DNA of 64,000 bases, from contig CP011392.1 of NCBI GenBank assembly GCA_001005265.1, positions 868,001 to 932,000 on the forward strand. Reading direction: 5' to 3'. The translations under genes and the position numbers were made by a program. Shown one piece after another: positions 1 to 7,225 of the stretch; position 1 is the stretch's first letter, and each line of letters begins with the position of its first letter. Origin of the DNA: Dehalogenimonas sp. WBC-2. GTDB lineage: Bacteria; Chloroflexota; Dehalococcoidia; Dehalococcoidales; Dehalococcoidaceae. The notes below the pieces were generated by a model. That model made no database searches. It had not been told where the DNA came from and worked only from the letters and a program-made list of their open reading frames with translations.

Positions 1-369
1 GCCTGCTGCCAACACAAGCACTCCCAAATAGCTGCGCCTGTTGTAAAGATATATTCCTACCGCTGTCAGCAGTAACACAAACAATAAGGTGTGGCTGAAA
101 ATGCGGCCGTTGCTGAATTCATCTGAAAACAACCACATTCCCAGGGGTTTGTCGATAATATCGGGCAGCATAGACCCGATGAACAACATCCGGTAATCTA
201 AGGACGATTTCAGGTTATGGAGTGACCATAAAGATCGATCACCACTGCTATTCGACAAACCTGGTGCCCTATCGCCTGAGGCAACCGGCAGTCTTGAAAC
301 TGCAGGAACCGATTTCAGCGCTAACCAGACACAACCCACCGTTATTCCAGTATGTGCAAGAAGCAACAT
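1..369 (-). CDS. Membrane-bound metal-dependent hydrolase (YdjM-like), 3' end cut by window edge
   Basis: Partial gene, 123 codons, running off the left edge. The N-terminus reads MLLLAHTGITVG, and further on come MLPDIIDKPLG and SNGRIFSHTLLF, followed by a hydrophobic stretch. These are the hallmarks of the small inner-membrane YdjM/YvsG family annotated as metal-dependent hydrolases: His and Asp residues near the membrane, then transmembrane helices. The ATG at 369 is directly preceded in frame by a TAA, so the start cannot lie further upstream. The biochemical role of this family is poorly known. The family assignment is by motif recognition; function is inference. Confidence 0.72.
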   Translation of the reverse strand, partial: MLLLAHTGITVGCVWLALKSVPAVSRLPVASGDRAPGLSNSSGDRSLWSLHNLKSSLDYRMLFIGSMLPDIIDKPLGMWLFSDEFSNGRIFSHTLLFVLLLTAVGIYLYNRRSYLGVLVLAAG

Positions 370-470
370 TTATGTAAAACATGATAGCATGCTTTTAGCC
401 AGAATACACATACAGATTTCCCGTAGCATCTCAGGGCATAGGCTTCCTAGTTCTCAATCAACCTTCCGCT

Positions 471-815
471 CTATGCTAGGTCGAAATGTTCTTTAATTGC
501 TTCGTTTACGGCTACACGAATTTGTAGATCTGTAAGATAGCCCAATCGATTACCCAACCTCATCTTGGAAATCGTTCTGACCTGGTGAATCATGGCAATC
601 GAATCCAAAGGTTGACCGGCAATTCCCCTTGAAAGCAAAACCTCAGAAGGATACAACCGCCGTTTTGTTGAAGTTAGAGGAATGATTGTTACGTTTGGCA
701 TAATCTGATTAAATTCTTCGTTGCTTACGACCAATACTGGACGAGATCCTTTTTGTTCAGCTCCGACCACCGGATCAAGATTAGCCTCCATAATAGCCCA
801 TTTTAAGGTTGACAT
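471..815 (-). CDS. MazF/PemK-family toxin (mRNA interferase)
   Basis: 114 residues, the usual MazF/PemK length. The N-terminal signature is visible as LDPVVGAEQKGSRPVLVVSN, followed by a beta strand NVTIIPLTST and a central HQVRTISKMRLG; in this family the R and T around that position belong to the endoribonuclease active site. It would cleave mRNA unless bound by its antitoxin. The start ATG shares one base with the stop codon of the upstream antitoxin gene (TGATG), so the two are translationally coupled. It lies in a region with other mobile-element remnants, which fits the usual mobility of such modules. Confidence 0.88.
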   Translation of the reverse strand: MSTLKWAIMEANLDPVVGAEQKGSRPVLVVSNEEFNQIMPNVTIIPLTSTKRRLYPSEVLLSRGIAGQPLDSIAMIHQVRTISKMRLGNRLGYLTDLQIRVAVNEAIKEHFDLA

Positions 816-1081
816 CAGTCTATCTTTCCGCCAGTTTCGGCATCGGCAGACCTAAAAGAAATCTCAATATCTGATATATCGTTTAACAATAAGGAATCTT
901 TTGAGCCTTTCTTCCACTCAGCCTCTCTTATCTGTCTCCGAAATTCTTTCAATTCTTTAATCAACGCTTCTTCGACAAAAGCATTTTTGCTAGTTGCCAC
1001 ACCCCGAGCCATAGCTTCATCTAATTCATCAAGAACATCAGAATGCAAACTAAAGGTGGCTTTCTTTGTTTTAACTCTCAT
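815..1081 (-). CDS. Putative antitoxin of the MazF/PemK pair (RHH-like)
   Basis: 88 residues immediately upstream of the toxin gene and overlapping it by one base. The N-terminal half (KKATFSLHSDVLDELDEAM followed by a helix with NAFVEEALIKEL) has the strand-helix-helix pattern of ribbon-helix-helix DNA-binding antitoxins: a short alternating strand followed by two amphipathic helices. The acidic C-terminal half would wrap the toxin. In this family the antitoxin usually represses its own promoter, alone or with toxin. Family identity is inferred from the pattern and the neighbour, not from a strong signature. Confidence 0.75.
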   Translation of the reverse strand: MRVKTKKATFSLHSDVLDELDEAMARGVATSKNAFVEEALIKELKEFRRQIREAEWKKGSKDSLLLNDISDIEISFRSADAETGGKID

Positions 1082-1117
1082 ACGCTTTTCCTTGGCTCCC
1101 GATTTCGTTCGCTGATT

Positions 1118-1123
1118 ATTATA
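1118..1123 (-). promoter_or_regulatory. Possible -10 box of the toxin-antitoxin operon
   Basis: Reading the minus strand, a perfect TATAAT lies 36 bp upstream of the antitoxin start. A TTGCTA hexamer is present upstream, but at about 20 bp it is too far for a good -35 box. The call rests on the -10 box and its position only. Confidence 0.35.
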
Positions 1124-1264
1124 GTAGCAACGGCTTCCATTTATAGCAAGCTTTTGTGGGAAGTTATCCAGTCAATACTGGAAGTTTCAGGGATAGTTCG
1201 CCGCAGGAGGATAAACCTTCCAACGTAACCTGATCTTATGGAGACAAACCGAAAATCAATCAGA

Positions 1265-1438
1265 CTATTCAGCTTCATCAATCTGAGAGATAACCCCGTG
1301 ATGAGATCTGCTATCTTGTGATCTACCAGACCCGTCAAGTAACCCTACCGCCCATGATTTGTTTAGGTCAGTCACCGCGAGGTAGCGCTCGGTAATCGCT
1401 AAACTTGAGTGAGCAATTAGTGGAATTACCTCATAATG
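1265..1438 (-). pseudogene. Remnant of a tyrosine recombinase (phage integrase), C-terminal end
   Basis: Translation of the minus strand from 1438 down to the TAG at 1265 gives an open stretch containing IAHSSLAITERYLAVTDLN. This matches the C-terminal catalytic box of tyrosine recombinases: HSS..IT.RYL with the nucleophilic Tyr in ERYLA. An in-frame TAG directly precedes the fragment, and no initiation codon or upstream domain (the R and HxxR boxes) is present. It is therefore a truncated and dead gene. Its presence between the toxin-antitoxin pair and other mobile remnants supports a decayed integrated element. No gene is seen in the rest of the 1082-1536 interval. Confidence 0.8.
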
Positions 1439-1536
1439 CTAAATAATTCAGAATATTAGTTGCCTTTTTGTTCTTTCTGTGAGATATTCTACTCGTAACC
1501 ATTTCTTACCCACCGCAACTATGTGAGAGGTTTAAA

Positions 1537-2310
1537 ATGGACAGCAGCGCCCCGAAAGTGATTTCCCCAGACCTTACTTCGATCATTGAACAAATCAGCG
1601 AAAATCTTAGCCATATCATTGAAGAGGAAGGCGACCGTATCCGGGAAAGAGTCGGCGCTGAAACAGCACCGATCATTGCCCGTGCCAGAGATGAGTACAA
1701 GGAACGAATGTCACAGTTCCTTACCGAACAGGCTAAACAGATCAGGGATGAAGCGTCATGGGCTTCTTTCGATATCCTGACTAAGGCGATGGAGGAGAAG
1801 GAACAAATTCTCGCAGCCGCCAAATTAGAAGCCCAGGGAAAAGGCGAAAAATTAATTGCGGAAATGCGGGTTAAAGCCGAAAAGGACATTGCGACCGCCT
1901 CCAGTGTTGCCAGACAGGATGCAGAGCGTTCATTAAACGAATATCTGGCATTAAACCGCCGGAAAGCAGAACAAGAATCAATCAAGCTTATAGCTGAGGC
2001 AAAAGACAAAGCTGAAAACATAATCATCGAAGGTATCGAACGTTCGAAGAAGCAGGCTGAAGAACAAACTAAAGGGGAGATCAAACGTATCATCGATAAT
2101 GCCCAATCGAAGGCACAAGAAATACTCCTTCAAGCTCGTCGAACAGCAGAGGATGAAACAAAGAAGACCCTAGACAAAGCAAGCCGGGATGCCAAGATTT
2201 TAGCTGAGCAGGTTGCGGCTGAAGCGCTTAAAGAAGCCATGTCCAAGCTTGGTTCGAAACTCAAGGAATCTTTTGAGAAAAAGATCTCAGAGACAGGTTC
2301 CAATTCTTAA
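1537..2310 (+). CDS. Uncharacterised amphipathic coiled-coil protein
   Basis: 257 residues, almost wholly helical, rich in Ala, Glu, Lys and Arg. There is no signal peptide and no transmembrane segment. After a short N-terminal segment (to about residue 25) the chain is a long series of charged amphipathic repeats ending in a Lys-rich helix and a short polar tail. The pattern resembles peripheral stalk subunits (V-ATPase E or F-type b) but lacks a membrane anchor, and no ATPase genes are nearby, so that name is not used. A GAGAGG ribosome site precedes the ATG. It resembles in style, though not in length, the 882-residue coiled-coil protein at 8.4 kb. Function unknown. Confidence 0.75.
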   Translation: MDSSAPKVISPDLTSIIEQISENLSHIIEEEGDRIRERVGAETAPIIARARDEYKERMSQFLTEQAKQIRDEASWASFDILTKAMEEKEQILAAAKLEAQGKGEKLIAEMRVKAEKDIATASSVARQDAERSLNEYLALNRRKAEQESIKLIAEAKDKAENIIIEGIERSKKQAEEQTKGEIKRIIDNAQSKAQEILLQARRTAEDETKKTLDKASRDAKILAEQVAAEALKEAMSKLGSKLKESFEKKISETGSNS

Positions 2311-2419
2311 ATAGGATGGCTCCAATGGTGATTGTTGTTCGTTATTTAGTAGAACACCACTGTTTCCTGGAAAACTAAACTTCAACCGTGCGAAGGTCAA
2401 CTTGGAGGGATTATGTTGA

Positions 2420-2977
2420 ATGTGTGCCACTGATTTCCAGGACCCCAATTCTAAGAGTACCGTGGATAGTAAATTGCGCCGGGTTAAGGCGCTGGTTTTC
2501 ACCGTTAATGGTCTTTTTAATGGCTATGCTCTCTGCCAGCAAAATCAACGTTTATTAGATGCGCTTAACAAAGGCTTCCTCACCCCCAAATTGCACGTTG
2601 TCGGGAATTATTTAGCTTTATATGACGTTGATATGTACGGGTCTGAAAACGTCAGGGAGCATATGGATACAGTTTATCTTCGGAAAACCAATATATTGTT
2701 TGTTGGAGAACAGGCAACCAAACCTGAAGTAATATCGCCCCCTGCCTGTACCTTGCGTAAGAAGAAAAGAGTAAAAGTTGTAGTATCTTTACCGCAGGTT
2801 ACACTTAAAGGCGAACTGTACAGTGAGATGTGGGAAGAACTTCAAGATACTATTAATAAAAATGATCAGTTTATTCCAATTACCGACGTTGAACTTTCAG
2901 TACCCTTGCCCAATGGACTGAGTAATCTCCCATTCGTAGCAGTGAATATAGACTATATTGTGTATGTCGGCAACTAA
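2420..2977 (+). CDS. Hypothetical protein, 185 aa
   Basis: Not recognised. The first 90 residues form a mixed sheet/helix domain; a basic linker (LRKKKRVKVVV) leads to a second part ending VAVNIDYIVYVGN. That second part looks like a small beta domain in which strands such as KVVVSLPQVTLKGEL and FVAVNIDYIVYV alternate. The start at 2420 has a GGAGGG site 10 nt upstream; an ATG 7 nt earlier opens only a six-codon reading frame in another phase. It lies 109 bp downstream of the coiled-coil gene on the same strand and may be co-transcribed. No signal peptide or membrane segment is seen. Confidence 0.55.
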   Translation: MCATDFQDPNSKSTVDSKLRRVKALVFTVNGLFNGYALCQQNQRLLDALNKGFLTPKLHVVGNYLALYDVDMYGSENVREHMDTVYLRKTNILFVGEQATKPEVISPPACTLRKKKRVKVVVSLPQVTLKGELYSEMWEELQDTINKNDQFIPITDVELSVPLPNGLSNLPFVAVNIDYIVYVGN

Positions 2978-3042
2978 TTTAGGTGCCTTAGTATATTGAT
3001 TAATGGATAACAAGGGGTGATGGCTCCAGCTACAATAGAAAG

Positions 3043-3294
3043 GTGTTAGCAAGCACAAATCTATGTAGGATGAGCCACCAAATGAAGAATAGCGCCGCTA
3101 GGAATCGTAAGCAAGTCTCAACTGGGTACTTGGTGATCGGGATTGACCCACACAAAAAGAAGCATGCAGCAGTATTTATGACTCAGGATTTCACAACCCA
3201 GGGCAAGTTGAAATTCGATAATTCCAGAGAGGGCTTTGAAACGGTACTCAGCAGGGCTAAGAACGAGATGCTGAGGATGGGGACAATTTTTTAG
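3043..3294 (+). pseudogene. Truncated IS110-family transposase (N-terminal fragment)
   Basis: About 83 codons remain. The segment VIGIDPHKKKHAAVFM is the N-terminal start of the RuvC-like DEDD catalytic domain of IS110-family transposases, with the first catalytic Asp in GID. The typical following segment (FDNSREGFETVL) is also present, and then the frame ends after NEMLRMGTIF. The remaining roughly 300 residues, including the Ser-containing transposase_20 domain, are missing. The likely original start is the Met at residue 14. It cannot encode a functional enzyme and marks an old insertion in this region. Confidence 0.82.
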
Positions 3295-3371
3295 CTTTGT
3301 TGGTGGAGTTGTGGGGACGCGAACTATTGTGTCCGGTGGGATAAGTCTGTGGATTAGGTCTAACCCAGCTT

Positions 3372-4187
3372 TTATTTTATGATATCCTCCAACCGGTTTT
3401 TTATTTTATGCCGTTCGGAAGCGACCAACCTGCGCCTCCTTTCGTCGTCGGAAACATCAGCGCGAGGATTGAGACGATCTATTATTTCATATGCTCTACC
3501 TAATTTCAGGGGTTTCCCAACCTCGAGTTTGTCTGCAATATTAACCAGCGCTGACGGTCGTGACCGCTGAGGAATCCGATAACCAAGCCTCCTTAGCAAT
3601 TCCCTTATTTGTTGTTGGGCTTCTCTCTGTAGCTCTTGTGCGGCCTCCGGAGGATAATCTGGCGGTGTTTCCACCCTAAGGATAAAGGCAGTGCGCCAAG
3701 GCGGCTTTTGTAAGGGCTCAAGTTTGGTTTCTGGTTGGAAATGGTTCACGATTTTATTCTCCACTTCACCACACTTCTGATTAACATCAAGCCTTAGCAG
3801 GCCACCTTCATACGATAACCATCTGCCAAAAAGCTCATCTTGGCAATCCGTCACGACCGTTATACGCGGCCAAACGGTTTCCACCGGGAACGGCAATTTC
3901 ATCGGATCATAGTCGCTAACAAAGCAAAGCATTTCCAGGGTCCAATCCGTCAGACCAAACTTTTTGGCAACTGCCCTGCACTCTTCGTACCACTCTCTAA
4001 ATCCGGGACGTGATAAACGTTCTCGCGTCGGGCTCTTTGCCCAGGCATCTGAGGTAAAACGTTTCGTCCTACCGATTATCGCCAAGCCCCTCCTTCGTAG
4101 TCTGTCCACTTCGCCCGATTGCTGTAAAGCTATAAGACGCTCCTTTGTATTTCGCCTCCATCTTTCTTCTGGACTTAACTTGACCAT
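3372..4187 (-). CDS. Hypothetical protein, 271 aa, charged
   Basis: Not recognised. A start 51 bp further upstream is possible, but the ATG at 4187 is chosen because it is preceded by a near-perfect AAGGAGG ribosome site. The N-terminal third is strongly basic (KLSPEERWRRNTKERL and RLRRRGLAIIGR); the middle contains Trp-rich segments (FGLTDWTLEMLCF). The C-terminal third is helical with RELLRRLGYRIP and a basic end (RHKIKNRLEDIIK). There are no membrane segments. The basic helical ends suggest nucleic-acid contact, but this is inference. It lies among remnants of mobile elements, so an origin by transfer is plausible. Confidence 0.6.
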   Translation of the reverse strand: MVKLSPEERWRRNTKERLIALQQSGEVDRLRRRGLAIIGRTKRFTSDAWAKSPTRERLSRPGFREWYEECRAVAKKFGLTDWTLEMLCFVSDYDPMKLPFPVETVWPRITVVTDCQDELFGRWLSYEGGLLRLDVNQKCGEVENKIVNHFQPETKLEPLQKPPWRTAFILRVETPPDYPPEAAQELQREAQQQIRELLRRLGYRIPQRSRPSALVNIADKLEVGKPLKLGRAYEIIDRLNPRADVSDDERRRRLVASERHKIKNRLEDIIK

Positions 4188-4305
4188 ATTTCGCCTCCTT
4201 GTAGCTAAACAAGCGCCGCTTAACGGGAACCAATCCAAAATATACTAACTTATAATTTATATTGAAACCACAAATAGCACAAGGATTTAAAGGGTTGTAA
4301 TACTA

Positions 4306-4584
4306 ATGGGCAGCGGTATTTATCACGATAATTTTTCAGAGGTCTTTAAGTGGCTGCTGGATAAAACCGGCGTCTCCTGTTACCAGATTTGCTTTTTCAC
4401 GCATCTGGACCAGGGATACCTCAGCAGGCTCAAGAATGGGAGTAAAACTAATCCTAGTGCAGAAACCGTCATCAAGATAGCCCTAGCAATCTGTTGTTAC
4501 TCAAAGGCCGTTAAACTGTCCGAAATCGAAGCCCTTTTTCGCTCCGTAGGCCGTTCCTTGAATTTCGTATCTGCCAAATTCTAA
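4306..4584 (+). CDS. Small helix-turn-helix (XRE-like) protein
   Basis: 92 residues. The centre reads YQICFFTHLDQGYLSRLKNG followed by PSAETVIKIALAI, matching the helix-turn-helix of the Cro/CI (XRE) superfamily: recognition helix around YLSRLKNG and the next helix starting at ETVIKIA. It would act as a DNA-binding regulator, perhaps of the adjacent accessory genes or of the promoter with inverted repeats immediately downstream. No partner domain is present. The ribosome site is weak. Confidence 0.6.
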   Translation: MGSGIYHDNFSEVFKWLLDKTGVSCYQICFFTHLDQGYLSRLKNGSKTNPSAETVIKIALAICCYSKAVKLSEIEALFRSVGRSLNFVSAKF

Positions 4585-4631
4585 ATGTAAAATCTTTATG
4601 TAATGTACTAAAATAAATCACATCCAAGACA

Positions 4632-4673
4632 TACTTGTCTGGCTTCTGGTCGTGCTATAATGTCAGACAAGTA
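4632..4673 (+). promoter_or_regulatory. Extended -10 promoter flanked by a perfect 10-bp inverted repeat
   Basis: TACTTGTCTG at 4632-4641 and CAGACAAGTA at 4664-4673 are perfect reverse complements. Between them lies TGCTATAAT (4653-4661), an extended -10 element. The repeat centres are 32 bp apart, about three helical turns, as in dimeric-repressor operators. No start codon with a useful reading frame follows before the tRNA fragment and terminator at 4851, so a transcript from here would be non-coding. An alternative reading of the repeats as an RNA hairpin is also possible. Confidence 0.45.
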
Positions 4674-4786
4674 CCAGCGGTAAAAAGGAGCGGAAACTGA
4701 CACCCTGACTTAGGGAATAAATCAGGTGGTTTTTGCAAGTTTTAGCTTTGAAACCAGTTAGAAAAGTGACCCACCACAACCGCTAA

Positions 4787-4828
4787 CTTTTAATCAGGTT
4801 GTGCTGGGTTCGAGCCCCAGGCGGCTCA
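4787..4828 (+). other. 3' half of a tRNA-Lys(TTT), likely integration (att) scar
   Basis: From 4787 the sequence fits tRNA positions 32 to 73: anticodon loop CTTTTAA (anticodon TTT at 4789-4791), the stem half TCAGG, a 5-nt variable loop, a 5-bp T stem CTGGG/CCCAG with loop TTCGAGC, acceptor strand GCGGCTC and discriminator A. Upstream there is no D arm and no GAGCCGC acceptor strand, so the gene is not complete. A break at the anticodon loop is the usual crossover point of tyrosine recombinases in tRNA genes. This suggests a duplicated att end left by an integrated element, in keeping with the integrase remnant at 1265-1438. Confidence 0.7.
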
Positions 4829-4850
4829 TTCTATCACCTACTCTGAAAGA

Positions 4851-4896
4851 AAAACCGGCATCAATCATAATTTAAAGAAGTTGATGCCGGTTTTTT
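4851..4896 (+). terminator. Strong intrinsic terminator behind the tRNA-Lys fragment
   Basis: AAAACCGGCATCAA (4851-4864) pairs with TTGATGCCGGTTTT (4881-4894), a perfect 14-bp stem with a 16-nt loop, followed by further T residues. The A-tract on the 5' side could also let it work on the minus strand. Confidence 0.88.
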
Positions 4897-4935
4897 CTGT
4901 TAACTCTTATATCAACAGCAGTATTGTAGTGCTCA

Positions 4936-4944
4936 TGTTATAAT
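4936..4944 (+). promoter_or_regulatory. Extended -10 promoter for the winged-helix regulator gene
   Basis: TGTTATAAT lies 35 bp upstream of the start at 4979. No good -35 hexamer is present at the expected distance, as is common for extended -10 promoters. Confidence 0.5.
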
Positions 4945-4978
4945 ATCCAACAAAATGATGCGCCGAGAGATATTGTAA

Positions 4979-5764
4979 ATGGCTGACATACTCCACAATA
5001 AAAACGCTTCCACCAGGTTTCAAATATTAGTGGAAATAGCTTCAAAAGGGCCTGCAATTGAACAAAAAGCGATTGCCACCCAACTTGAGATCACCCCGCA
5101 AGCAATATCGGAATACCTTAAACATATGACGGCCGATAATTTAGTGCTTTCAGAAGGCAGGTCCAGGTACAGAGTTACCTCTGCCGGTGTTAACTGGATG
5201 CTTAAAGAACTCCGGGAACTAAACCTTTATGTCAATCTAGCCGAAAAAGCAGTAACCGATATATCAATAAATGCTGCTTTAGCGTTGGAAAACATCGAGG
5301 CTGGTCAGGAAGTCCGTTTAATGATGAAAGATGGCATCCTGGTTGCTTCTGTGACAAAACTCAATGGCGGGGCAAAGGGCAGAGCTTTCAACAGCGCCAA
5401 GGCCAACAGCGACGTTGGAATAACAGATGTGAATGGTATTATTCCCCTGGTTAGAGGCACTATTACGATTGCCGCTGTTCCAAGTATCGCCGAAGGCGGC
5501 TCCATAAAAGCTGATACCAATCGTTTATCCAAACTGGTTAATAATCAACACCATGTGGCTGCACTGGGCATAGAAGCCTTTGCCGCTTTACGTGGCATTG
5601 GTATTGAACCCCGTTATTTTTATGCGGTGCCGGAAGTAATTATAGATGCAGTCCGTTACGGGTTGGCACTTACTATCGTGTGTGCTTCAGAAGAATTACC
5701 AGAGCTTACCAGAAAACTTAAAGAAGCCAGTGTTGACTCTGTTTTCATTGACCTGAGACTATGA
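4979..5764 (+). CDS. Winged-helix transcriptional regulator with uncharacterised C-terminal domain
   Basis: 261 residues. Residues 10-70 form a winged helix-turn-helix of the MarR/ArsR type: TRFQILVEIASKGP, recognition helix ITPQAISEYLKHM and wing LVLSEGRSRYRVTSAG. The remainder (about 85-261) is a regular alpha/beta domain with no motif I can name; similar architecture is common in archaeal regulators. It has its own extended -10 promoter, and cbiA starts 41 bp downstream on the same strand, so the two may share a transcript. A role in corrinoid or metal regulation is a guess from this neighbour only. Confidence 0.7.
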   Translation: MADILHNKNASTRFQILVEIASKGPAIEQKAIATQLEITPQAISEYLKHMTADNLVLSEGRSRYRVTSAGVNWMLKELRELNLYVNLAEKAVTDISINAALALENIEAGQEVRLMMKDGILVASVTKLNGGAKGRAFNSAKANSDVGITDVNGIIPLVRGTITIAAVPSIAEGGSIKADTNRLSKLVNNQHHVAALGIEAFAALRGIGIEPRYFYAVPEVIIDAVRYGLALTIVCASEELPELTRKLKEASVDSVFIDLRL

Positions 5765-5805
5765 TATCGCTCTAAACCAAGGGGCAAACCAAATAATTCC
5801 TGCAG

Positions 5806-7194
5806 GTGTCCATTTTGCTAATTCCAAGAATTGTAATTGCGGGTACTTCAAGCGGCGTCGGGAAAACAACTATCGCTACCGGATTGACCTATGCCCTCCG
5901 CCGCCGGGGCCGAAAAATACAACCATATAAATGCGGCCCGGATTATATTGATCCCGGTTACCTCAGCATGGCGGCCGGAGCGCCCTGTCATAACCTTGAC
6001 ACCTGGATGTTACCCGAAGCGCACCTTAAAGAACTTTTTATGCAATTTGCCCGGGATAAAGATATAGCTCTCATTGAAGGAGTAATGGGGCTGTTTGATG
6101 GCCACCGGAAAACCAGCGGCGGTGGTTCTACTGCCCATTTGGCCAAGCTTTTAAAAGCGCCGGTGGTTTTAGTGCTCAATATTGCAAAAATGGGCGAAAG
6201 CGCCGCAGCGATGGCCCTGGGATATTGCTCTTATGACCCCGACCTCAAGATAACAGGCATTATCTTAAACCAGGTGGGAAGCCAAAGCCACCTGAACTCA
6301 GCGAAAACAGCTATTGAAGAACGATGCCACATACCGGTGATCGGTGCTCTTCCAAAAAATGCCGAATTAAACATTCCCGAACGACACCTTGGACTAACAC
6401 CTGTGGCTGAAAGTGAGACGGAGACTGCTTTCCTGGACAAATTAGGGGATATAATTGAAGCTAATATTGATATAGAGTTGCTGATGGAGCTGGCCGGACA
6501 GGCACCGGATTTCCCGTCTATAGACAATCCCATCCTTTTCCCCAAGAGTCCTATGCCACGTCGTTGCCGCATTGCCGTGGCTAGAGATGCCGCTTTTAAT
6601 TTTTATTATCAGGCCAATATAGAACTGCTCAACGCCTGGGGCGCGGATATTGTTTATTTCAGCCCTATTGCCGATGCCTGCCTGCCGGCAGGAGTAAACG
6701 GTGTATATATCGGCGGCGGTTTTCCTGAGGTTTTTTTACAGGAACTTGAAGCCAACTGCTCTATGAAACTGGCGATACAAAGCGCGGTGGCAGCAGGACT
6801 GCCCGTCTATGCTGAATGCGGTGGCCTGATGTATCTCTCTGAAAGCATCACTAATTTTGCGCATCAATCATTTAAGATGGTCGGTTTATTACCCGGCGGC
6901 TGTGTGATGCAGGGCAAACTTCAACGGTTAGGGTACACTGTCGCCGAAGCGCTCAAAGACACGCCACTGGCCGAAAAGGGACAGGAACTTAGGGGGCATA
7001 TGTTTCATTGGTCACACCTGGAGGCACCGGGCACCGCAGAAGCGGCTTACCATATCATAGAGCCCAATAATCATCTTGAAGGATTTGTAAGCGGCCCAAA
7101 GAATAATCTGCTGGCTAGCTATCTGCATCTGCATTTCGGGAGTGACACCCGGCTATATCACAGATTCATTGAGCATTGTTCCGCCGTCGTCTAG
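5806..7194 (+). CDS. cbiA: Cobyrinate a,c-diamide synthase
   Basis: 462 residues, normal for CbiA/CobB. It uses glutamine (or ammonia) and ATP to amidate the a and c carboxylates of cobyrinate in cobalamin synthesis or corrinoid remodelling. The N-terminal P-loop is IAGTSSGVGKTT, followed by KCGPDYIDPGY, typical of the dethiobiotin-synthetase-like ATPase domain. The C-terminal part is a class I glutamine amidotransferase with the nucleophile in YAECGGLMYL and a conserved His in HMFHWSHLE. The start codon is GTG at 5806. The 3' end precedes rlmN by about 30 bp. Together with cobQ at 48.8 kb it shows that corrinoid amidation is performed by this organism. Confidence 0.95.
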   Translation: MSILLIPRIVIAGTSSGVGKTTIATGLTYALRRRGRKIQPYKCGPDYIDPGYLSMAAGAPCHNLDTWMLPEAHLKELFMQFARDKDIALIEGVMGLFDGHRKTSGGGSTAHLAKLLKAPVVLVLNIAKMGESAAAMALGYCSYDPDLKITGIILNQVGSQSHLNSAKTAIEERCHIPVIGALPKNAELNIPERHLGLTPVAESETETAFLDKLGDIIEANIDIELLMELAGQAPDFPSIDNPILFPKSPMPRRCRIAVARDAAFNFYYQANIELLNAWGADIVYFSPIADACLPAGVNGVYIGGGFPEVFLQELEANCSMKLAIQSAVAAGLPVYAECGGLMYLSESITNFAHQSFKMVGLLPGGCVMQGKLQRLGYTVAEALKDTPLAEKGQELRGHMFHWSHLEAPGTAEAAYHIIEPNNHLEGFVSGPKNNLLASYLHLHFGSDTRLYHRFIEHCSAVV

Positions 7195-7225
7195 CTCAGT
7201 TTGCTACACTACAGTTTTAATCAAA

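Noticed and set aside
1141-1338. Open frame of 65 codons on the minus strand over the integrase remnant
   Set aside because: It runs in another phase than the recognisable recombinase sequence and has no domain or ribosome site.
1537-2310. V-type ATPase subunit E or F-type b subunit
   Set aside because: Similar helix composition only; no membrane anchor, no other ATPase genes in the neighbourhood.
4668-4828. A complete tRNA-Lys gene, or one with an intron in the anticodon loop
   Set aside because: CCTGACTT at about 4703 could be the 5' half of the anticodon arm, but no D arm and no GAGCCGC acceptor strand lies upstream, and the spacer is far too short for a group I intron.
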